Part shown: piece after piece, positions 1 through 4,578 of the stretch | How the letters are laid out: every line of letters starts with the position of its first letter | How positions within the stretch are numbered: position 1 is the stretch's first letter | From: Acidimicrobiaceae bacterium | Lineage (GTDB): Bacteria > Actinomycetota > Acidimicrobiia > Acidimicrobiales > Bog-793 | DNA: 5,660 bases | Direction of reading: 5' to 3' | Assembly: GCA_027306715.1 (NCBI GenBank) | Contig: DAHUZG010000163.1 | Span: 1-5,660 of the forward strand | Notes under the pieces: generated by a model | Databases searched by the model: none | What the model saw: only the letters and a program-made list of their open reading frames with translations | What the model was told of the DNA's origin: nothing | Translations under genes and position numbers: made by a program

Positions 1-485
1 GCGCCCTCGTCTGCCCTGCCGCCGCTGCCGTCACCTGCCTCGCCGTCGCCGTTCCCGGCGCCGGCGACGCCGGCCGCGGCTGTCACCGCTGCCACCAGCC
101 GGAGCAGGCGCTGCTCCCACGCCGCCAGCTCCTCGGTAGAGAAGGCATTGTCGAGGCTCATCATCCGCACGACGTGGCGAACCTCGGGGAACCGCCCCGT
201 CGGCGCCGCGCCGACCGGGCGCTCGGGCACGGCGAGGTCGGGGTGCTGCTCCTCGATCGCCCGCAGCTCGCGGACGAGAGCGTCGTACTCGGCGTCGGCG
301 ATCTCCGGCGAGTCGTCGGCGAAGTAGCGCGCCGCGTGGTGGGCGATGAGGTGGCGGAGCTCCTCGGCCCGCTCGGCTGGGACGAGGTCGGCGGCGTAGG
401 TTGGCCCGGTGCCGGTGCCGGTGCCGGTGCCGGTGCCGGTGCCGGTGCCGGGGGCGCCGCCGGCCGGCGCTTCGGTGGGGCTCAC
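1..485 (-). CDS. ligA: NAD-dependent DNA ligase LigA, N-terminal part (3' end outside window)
   Basis: LigA seals nicks in duplex DNA during replication and repair, using NAD+ to adenylate itself. Only 161 complete codons are visible. Residues about 34-130 match the NMN-binding Ia domain: Y54, D64, Y67 and D68 fall at E. coli Y22, D32, Y35 and D36, with the signature DAEYD at 64-68. The motif HVVRMMSLDNAFS (104-116), which leads into the adenylation domain, follows. The catalytic Lys (KxDG) lies beyond the left edge. At the E. coli H23 position there is Phe (F55); M. tuberculosis LigA has Tyr there. Two oddities are a low-complexity N-terminal extension (residues 1-33) with seven Gly-Thr pairs, and a Gly/Ala/Asp-rich stretch after residue 130 where the adenylation domain should begin. 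The GTG start at 485-483 overlaps the mnmA stop (GTGA), which points to translational coupling; no convincing Shine-Dalgarno is seen. Identification is firm; the exact start is less so, because no other in-frame start gives a full Ia domain without the repeat. Confidence 0.94.
   Translation of the reverse strand, partial: MSPTEAPAGGAPGTGTGTGTGTGTGTGPTYAADLVPAERAEELRHLIAHHAARYFADDSPEIADAEYDALVRELRAIEEQHPDLAVPERPVGAAPTGRFPEVRHVVRMMSLDNAFSTEELAAWEQRLLRLVAAVTAAAGVAGAGNGDGEAGDGSGGRADEG
406..451. repeat. Hexamer tandem repeat (CCGGTG)x7.7 inside ligA
   Basis: Seven perfect copies of CCGGTG plus a partial CCGG. On the minus strand it reads GGC ACC seven times, encoding (Gly-Thr)7 at LigA residues 13-26. 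The unit is six bases, so gain or loss of copies would keep the frame. All copies are identical at the third codon position, which suggests recent expansion by slippage rather than selection on the amino acids alone. Confidence 0.95.
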
Positions 486-1564
486 CGCAGTGGCCGGACC
501 GTGCTCGCCGGGACGAGGGCGATGCCCGAGCCGACCACCTCGTCGCCCCGGTAGAGGGCGACGAGCTGGCCGGGGGCCACCCGCCGTGCCGGCACGACGA
601 AGCGCACGCCCTCGTCGGTCGTCACCGCGGGCCGGGCGGAGCCGTGGGCGCTGCACTGGACGTGCACCGTTGTCCCCGCCGGGAGCGCCTCGCCGACCCA
701 GGTCCGCTGTCCGAGCGCCAGCTCCTTGGCGCCGGCGAGCTCGTCCTCGCTGCCGGCGAGGACGGTGCGCGCGGCGACGTCGACGTCGAGGGCGAAGTGC
801 CGGCCGCCGCTGCCGGAGGTGCCGAGCCCGCGCCGCTGCCCGACGGTGACGAGCTCCACAGCCTCGACCTCGCCGAGGACCCGACCTGACCGGGCTTCGA
901 TCACCCGGCCGGGATGAAGCGCGATCCGCTCGCTGAGAAAGGCGCGCCGCCCCGCCCCAGGGGTGCGCGAGGCGATGAAGCAGACGTCCTGGCTCTCGGC
1001 CTTGTCCGCAGTCGGCAGCCCGAGTGCCCGAGCTCGCCGGCGGATCTCCGCCTTGGTGTGCTCGCCGACGGGCAGCAGCAGCGACCCGAGCGCGTCTGGG
1101 CCGAGCACGGCGAGAACGTACGACTGGTCCTTGGCGGCATCGGCCCCGCGCAGCAGCTGGCAGACACCGTCCCGGCCGCGACGCAGGCGGGCGTGATGGC
1201 CGGTGGCGACGGCGTCGAAGCCGAGGCGGCGGGCGCGGCCGAGGAGCCGGTCGAACTTGAGATGCCGGTTGCACTCGACGCAGGGATTCGGCGTGCGGCC
1301 CTCGGCGTGGGCGGCGACGTACGGCTCGACGACGTGACGCTCGAAGTCGTCGGTGAAGTTGTAGACGTGATGCTCGACCCCGAGCTGATCGGCGGCACGG
1401 CGGGCGTCGTTGACGTCGGCGAGCGAGCAGCACCCGGAATCTCCGCTGCCGCCCCAGAGCTTCATCGTCGCGCCGACGACCTCGTGGCCCTCCTCGAGGA
1501 GGAGGGCGGCGGCGACTGAAGAGTCGACTCCGCCCGACATCGCCAGGAGCACTCGCACCCCCAC
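482..1564 (-). CDS. mnmA: tRNA-specific 2-thiouridylase MnmA
   Basis: MnmA activates U34 of tRNA-Lys, -Glu and -Gln with ATP and replaces the C2 oxygen by sulfur, giving s2U34 in the cytoplasm. The 360-residue product matches the family's usual length (E. coli 368). The PP-loop SGGVDSS is at residues 10-16. The motif TPNPCVECNR (91-100) holds the cysteine equivalent to E. coli C102 (C98), and ESQDVCF (190-196) holds the second catalytic cysteine (C195, E. coli C199). AKDQSYVL (144-151) is the usual core motif, and the central and C-terminal beta-barrel domains follow to the end. E. coli D99 is replaced by C95, giving a CxxC pair, a common variant. The reading frame stays open far upstream, but homology begins at the GTGs. 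I chose GTG at 1564 because GGAGG lies 6 nt before it; GTG at 1558 (starting MRVLLAMSGG) is a close alternative. The stop overlaps the ligA start. The sulfur donor is probably the cysteine desulfurase at 3342-4505. Confidence 0.97.
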   Translation of the reverse strand: MGVRVLLAMSGGVDSSVAAALLLEEGHEVVGATMKLWGGSGDSGCCSLADVNDARRAADQLGVEHHVYNFTDDFERHVVEPYVAAHAEGRTPNPCVECNRHLKFDRLLGRARRLGFDAVATGHHARLRRGRDGVCQLLRGADAAKDQSYVLAVLGPDALGSLLLPVGEHTKAEIRRRARALGLPTADKAESQDVCFIASRTPGAGRRAFLSERIALHPGRVIEARSGRVLGEVEAVELVTVGQRRGLGTSGSGGRHFALDVDVAARTVLAGSEDELAGAKELALGQRTWVGEALPAGTTVHVQCSAHGSARPAVTTDEGVRFVVPARRVAPGQLVALYRGDEVVGSGIALVPASTVRPLR

Positions 1565-1570
1565 ATTCTC

Positions 1571-1575
1571 CCTCC
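1571..1575 (-). promoter_or_regulatory. Shine-Dalgarno of mnmA
   Basis: On the minus strand GGAGG lies within GGGAGGGAG, 6 nt before GTG 1564 and 12 nt before GTG 1558. It supports the longer of the two adjacent GTG starts, although the second GGGAG register, 9 nt before 1558, keeps the shorter one possible. Confidence 0.7.
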
Positions 1576-1644
1576 CGGCTGTGGGTCTCCGGCGCGCCGC
1601 CGCGGTCTCAGCTCCTCGGTGGCCGTGGCCGGTGGCCAGCTGGG

Positions 1645-1661
1645 GGCCGCGCCCGGCGGCC
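1645..1661. repeat. GC-rich inverted repeat, 6-bp arms
   Basis: GGCCGC and GCGGCC are separated by 5 nt, directly abutting the longer inverted repeat at 1661-1683. In DNA this GC-rich such an arm can occur by chance. Together the two could form adjacent hairpins in an mnmA leader transcript. Confidence 0.4.
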
Positions 1662-1683
1662 GGGCAGCTCACCGAGCTGCCCG
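1661..1683. repeat. Perfect 10-bp inverted repeat in the mnmA / MFS divergent region
   Basis: CGGGCAGCTC, a 3-nt spacer (ACC), then GAGCTGCCCG. The arms match perfectly. It lies about 97 nt upstream of the mnmA start and 73-95 nt upstream of the putative -10 of the transporter. It could be an operator for a dimeric regulator of the transporter, or an RNA hairpin in the mnmA leader. There is no T-run on either strand, so a canonical intrinsic terminator is unlikely. The repeat itself is certain; its function is not. Confidence 0.75.
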
Positions 1684-1755
1684 AGCAGTGCCCAGCCTCT
1701 CTCTCGGCGCCCCCGGAGGCAGGTGGCAGAGCAGGACGGCCGGCACCGGGCGCGC

Positions 1756-1761
1756 TACCGT
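1756..1761 (+). promoter_or_regulatory. Putative -10 element for a leaderless MFS transcript
   Basis: TACCGT fits the TANNNT consensus for the actinobacterial housekeeping -10. It ends 8 nt before the ATG at 1770, so transcription would begin at or very near the A of the start codon. No Shine-Dalgarno is present before this ATG, which agrees with leaderless translation. No good -35 is seen about 17 bp upstream. TA is rare in this GC-rich region, which raises the weight of the match. Confidence 0.45.
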
Positions 1762-1769
1762 CGCCCGAC

Positions 1770-3206
1770 ATGAGCGCTGCGCAGCGTGCGTCGTTGTCGC
1801 GCGGGCTGGCACTGCTCGTCGCCGGGACGTTCTTCATGGAGAACTTCGACGGGACGATCCTCGCCACCGCCGCCCCGCGCCTGGCGCGCTCGCTGCACGT
1901 GGCGCCCGTCGACATCAACCTGGCGATGATCGGCTACCTGCTGGCGTTGGCCATCTTCATCCCGGCGAGCGCCTGGGTCGCAGACCGCTTCGGCGGACGG
2001 CGGGTCTTCGCCGTGGCGATCGTGGTCTTCACCCTCGCCTCCGGCGCCTGCGCGCTGAGCACGTCGCTGCCGATGCTCGTGGCGACGCGGGTGGTCCAGG
2101 GGACCGGCGGGGCGATGATGGTGCCGGTCGGCCGCCTCGTCGTGCTGCGCACGGCGGCGGTCTCGGAACGGATCACGGCGCTCGCGTACCTCACCTGGCC
2201 GGGGCTCGTGGCGCCGTTGCTGGCGCCCGAGGTCGGGGGCCTGATCGTCGATCACGCCAGCTGGCGGCTGATCTTCGTGATCAACCTGCCGCTCGGGCTG
2301 ATCGCACTCTCGCTCGTGCCGCGGATCGTCCCGGCGCTCGGCCCGCGGGAGGTGCCCCCGCTCGACTGGAGCGGCCTGCTGCTGTCCACCGCCGCCATCG
2401 CCGCCCTCGTGGTCGGCCTCGAGGATGTCGGCGCCGGTGGATCGGCGTTCGCCGCTGCCGTGCCCTGCCTCGGCGCAGCGGCGCTGCTCGGGACGCTCGC
2501 CGTCCGACACCTCCGCCGGGCCAGCCAGCCGCTCGTCGATCTCGGCGTGCTGCGTCTGAGGACGATGCGGGCCTCGGTGTTCGGCGGCTCCTGGTTCCGG
2601 CTGACGATCCAGGCGGTGCCGTTCCTGCTGCCGCTCACCTTCCAGGTTGCCTGGGGGTGGAGCGCGGTCAAGTCAGGGGCCGTGCTGCTGGCGCTGTTCG
2701 TCGGCAACTTCGGGATCAAACCGGTGACGACCGTGATGCTGCACCGGATCGGCTTCCGCATGGTGCTCGTGCTGAGCGTCGTCGGATCCTTCGTGGCGCT
2801 CGTCGCGATCGCCGCCACCGGCCCCCGGACGCCGCTGCCGCTGCTGCTCGCCCTGCTCGTCGTGAGCGGGGTCTTCCGCTCGGTGGGCTTCACCTCCTAC
2901 AGCACCGTCGCCTTCGCCGAGGTCGACCACTCCTCGATGAACGACGCCAACGTCGTGTTCGCCACCGCCGTCCAGCTCTCTGCGGGACTCGGCGTGGCCC
3001 TCGGGGCGCTGGCGGTCCACATCGGCGGGCCGCTCTCGCGCGCCGTCGTCCCGGGGGCCTCGCTCGTGGCCGGTTACCGCACGGCGATCCTCCTCTGCGC
3101 CGCCGTGCTCCTCGTGCCCCTCGCCGAGCTCCGCCGGCTTCCCCGCGACGCCGGTCACGAGCTGACCGCCGGCCCGCCCGTCCGCCGGGTGACCTTGCCG
3201 CGCTGA
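1770..3206 (+). CDS. MFS transporter, DHA2 family (14 TM, MdtD-like)
   Basis: This is an inner-membrane secondary transporter, probably a proton-coupled exporter. The 478 residues show about 14 hydrophobic segments (roughly 13-35, 50-71, 78-97, 101-123, 137-160, 165-188, 200-222, 226-245, 270-292, 301-320, 330-350, 357-378, 396-418, 433-453), as in DHA2. TM1 carries ENFDGTI (24-30) with acidic E24 and D27. Motif A is WVADRFGGRR (69-78). GGAMMVPVGRL (113-123) and LAPEVGG (151-157), followed by SWRLIFVINLPLG (164-176), closely recall E. coli MdtD as I remember it. MdtD-type proteins have been linked to efflux, including iron-citrate export in Salmonella; I do not transfer a substrate. The ATG at 1770 is the first start giving a normal DHA2 N-terminus: the frame is open from 1410, but that part is antisense to mnmA and the intergenic region. 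It is transcribed away from mnmA and converges on the cysteine desulfurase, so it breaks up an otherwise co-directional thiolation cluster. No regulator gene is adjacent. Confidence 0.93.
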   Translation: MSAAQRASLSRGLALLVAGTFFMENFDGTILATAAPRLARSLHVAPVDINLAMIGYLLALAIFIPASAWVADRFGGRRVFAVAIVVFTLASGACALSTSLPMLVATRVVQGTGGAMMVPVGRLVVLRTAAVSERITALAYLTWPGLVAPLLAPEVGGLIVDHASWRLIFVINLPLGLIALSLVPRIVPALGPREVPPLDWSGLLLSTAAIAALVVGLEDVGAGGSAFAAAVPCLGAAALLGTLAVRHLRRASQPLVDLGVLRLRTMRASVFGGSWFRLTIQAVPFLLPLTFQVAWGWSAVKSGAVLLALFVGNFGIKPVTTVMLHRIGFRMVLVLSVVGSFVALVAIAATGPRTPLPLLLALLVVSGVFRSVGFTSYSTVAFAEVDHSSMNDANVVFATAVQLSAGLGVALGALAVHIGGPLSRAVVPGASLVAGYRTAILLCAAVLLVPLAELRRLPRDAGHELTAGPPVRRVTLPR

Positions 3207-3207
3207 C

Positions 3208-3228
3208 CCCGGGGCGCCCCGGGCGCCC
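3208..3228 (+). terminator. Palindrome / hairpin right after the MFS stop
   Basis: A perfect 16-bp palindrome, CCCGGGGCGCCCCGGG (3208-3223), begins 1 nt after the stop codon. An alternative stem GGGCGC / GCGCCC with a 5-nt loop spans 3212-3228. No T-tract follows. GC-rich stems without a U-tract are common after actinobacterial genes, so it may help end the transporter transcript, but this is inferred. Confidence 0.45.
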
Positions 3229-3242
3229 AGTCTCGGGCACCC

Positions 3243-3278
3243 CCCGGGCCAGCGCACCCGGGCCAGCGCACCCGGGCC
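3243..3278. repeat. 14-bp tandem repeat, 2.6 copies, between convergent genes
   Basis: CCCGGGCCAGCGCA occurs twice in perfect tandem (3243-3256, 3257-3270) and is followed by the first 8 bases of a third copy (3271-3278). It lies in the non-coding strip between the transporter and cysteine desulfurase 3' ends. No function is evident. Confidence 0.9.
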
Positions 3279-3318
3279 GAGCGTCCGACCGCGAGGAAGC
3301 TCGTCGGCGACGACCGAA

Positions 3319-3333
3319 GCGCCGGTAGGGCGC
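3319..3333 (-). terminator. Weak hairpin downstream of the cysteine desulfurase
   Basis: GCGCC and GGCGC are separated by 5 nt, starting 9 nt past the desulfurase stop on the minus strand and followed there by TTCGGTCG. The stem is short and lacks a real T-run. A 10-bp palindrome CGGCTAGCCG (3339-3348) covers the stop codon itself. Either could contribute to termination; support is slight. Confidence 0.25.
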
Positions 3334-3341
3334 GGAGGCGG

Positions 3342-4505
3342 CTAGCCGGCGAGCTTGGCGGCAGCGGCGGGTACGGCCTCGAGTGCCCGGGCCACCTCGG
3401 TGGCCGTCGTCGTGGCGCCGAGGGTGAGCCGCAGCGCTCCGAGGGCGCGGCGGGCCTCGAGCCCCATCGCCTGAAGGACGTGACTCGGCTCGTGGGCGCC
3501 GCTCGCACACGAGGAGCCGGTGGCCGACGCCACGCCGAGGTCGTCGAGCAGGTAGGCGAGCTCCTCGCCGTCGAGGCCGTCGACGAGGAGGTGGCAGTTG
3601 CCGGCCACGCGCAGCGCTCTCGGGGCCGCCTCGGCGGCCCCCGGGCAGGCGGCGAGAAGGCCGTCGGCGAGGCGGTCGCGCAGTCGGCCGACGCGCTCCA
3701 CGTTGGTTCCACGCTCGCGTGCCGCCTCGGCGGCAGCGGCGGCCATCCCGGCGACGCCGGCGACGTTCTGGGTCCCCGGACGCAACTCGCCCTCCTGCCC
3801 GCCGCCAGGGACCAGCGGGTGGAGCAGGGGGCGGGCGCGGCTGCGCACGGCGAGGGCGCCGGTGCCCTTCGGGCCGCCGAACTTGTGCGCGCTCACGCTC
3901 ACAAGGTCACAGCCGGCGGTGAGCGTGGCCACGTCGAGCCAGGCAAAGGCGTGGACGGCGTCGGTGTGCACGAGCGCTCGAGGTGCCAGCTCCCGGACGA
4001 CCGCGACGAGCTCGGGCAACGGCTGTACCACGCCGGTCTCGTTGTTGGCGAGCATCACCGAGACGAGCGCCACAGTGCCGCGCGCCTCCTCGATCGTCGC
4101 TCCCAGCGCTGCCGGAGTCACCTGGCCGGCGCGGTCGACCGGCACCAGGCGGCCTCCGGCGAGCTGGGCCGGCGCCAGCACCGCCTTGTGCTCGACGGCG
4201 CTCACGAGCAGCGCGGCGCCGGGCGCTGCGAGGTGTGCGCCGGTGACGGCGAGGTTGTCGGCCTCGGTGCCTCCGGAGGTGAAGACGATCTCTCCCGGCT
4301 CGAAGCCGAGCACTGCGGCGAGCACGTCCCGGGCGTCGTCGAGGGCACGGCGAGCCCGGCGCGCCCCGGCGTGCAGGCCGGACGGGTTGGCGAAGCGGTG
4401 GGTGAGGAACGGCAGCATCGCCTCGAGCGCCGCCGGCGCGAGCGGCGTCGTCGAGGCGTGGTCGAGATAGACGACCGGTGGACCGCTGGGCTGCTCGACG
4501 CTCAT
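3342..4505 (-). CDS. Cysteine desulfurase, class I (IscS/NifS family)
   Basis: This PLP enzyme takes sulfur from L-cysteine, leaving alanine and an enzyme persulfide, and hands the sulfur to acceptors such as MnmA or Fe-S scaffolds. The 387 residues contain YLDHASTTPL (13-22), FTSGGTEADN (75-84), H106 in VEHKAV, NNETG (154-158), D182 in HTDAVHAF, the PLP lysine K208 in SAHKFGGPKG, RPGTQN (242-247) and the catalytic C333 in GSSCASG with EPSHVL after it. H185 stands where E. coli IscS has Q183, a PLP contact. The C-terminus stops soon after the last helix, shorter than E. coli IscS (404 aa), whose tail binds IscU; this would suit a tRNA-thiolation role, like B. subtilis YrvO beside MnmA. That role is inference; the sequence cannot settle iscS versus nifS naming, so I give no symbol. 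The ATG at 4505 has GAGGAG 6 nt upstream. It lies on the same strand as mnmA and ligA but is separated from them by the MFS gene. Confidence 0.95.
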   Translation of the reverse strand: MSVEQPSGPPVVYLDHASTTPLAPAALEAMLPFLTHRFANPSGLHAGARRARRALDDARDVLAAVLGFEPGEIVFTSGGTEADNLAVTGAHLAAPGAALLVSAVEHKAVLAPAQLAGGRLVPVDRAGQVTPAALGATIEEARGTVALVSVMLANNETGVVQPLPELVAVVRELAPRALVHTDAVHAFAWLDVATLTAGCDLVSVSAHKFGGPKGTGALAVRSRARPLLHPLVPGGGQEGELRPGTQNVAGVAGMAAAAAEAARERGTNVERVGRLRDRLADGLLAACPGAAEAAPRALRVAGNCHLLVDGLDGEELAYLLDDLGVASATGSSCASGAHEPSHVLQAMGLEARRALGALRLTLGATTTATEVARALEAVPAAAAKLAG

Positions 4506-4511
4506 CGTCTT

Positions 4512-4517
4512 CTCCTC
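4512..4517 (-). promoter_or_regulatory. Shine-Dalgarno of the cysteine desulfurase
   Basis: GAGGAG on the minus strand lies 6 nt before the ATG at 4505. It is the strongest ribosome binding site in the window and fixes this start. The 73-nt gap to the hydrolase stop shows no clear TANNNT or terminator, so read-through from the hydrolase gene is possible. Confidence 0.85.
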
Positions 4518-4578
4518 GGCCGGGATCTGCTGTCGTGGGTGGGGGCCGTGCTCGGGTGGCGGAGGCGGGTGCCGGATC

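Noticed and set aside
174..889. Plus-strand open frames across the start of ligA and end of mnmA, with runs of AG, RC or PV dipeptides
   Set aside because: They are antisense readings of the hexamer repeat and of two well-recognised minus-strand genes; GC-rich DNA keeps such frames open by chance.
914..1519. A 201-residue plus-strand frame inside mnmA
   Set aside because: It is antisense to conserved MnmA motifs and its composition is typical of a shadow frame.
1661..1683. Intrinsic terminator
   Set aside because: The stem is good but no T-run follows on either strand, and no gene ends just before it.
1410..1769. N-terminal extension of the MFS transporter by 120 codons
   Set aside because: It is antisense to mnmA, low in hydrophobicity, and the DHA2 N-terminus starts properly at ATG 1770.
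1565..1918. N-terminal extension of mnmA by 118 codons
   Set aside because: The extension crosses the intergenic region and the start of the transporter on the other strand; MnmA homology begins at the GTGs at 1564/1558, with an SD just before.
1619..3328. A 569-residue plus-strand frame overlapping the transporter
   Set aside because: Arg/Ala/Gly/Pro-rich with no domain; it is the +1-shifted shadow of the transporter gene.
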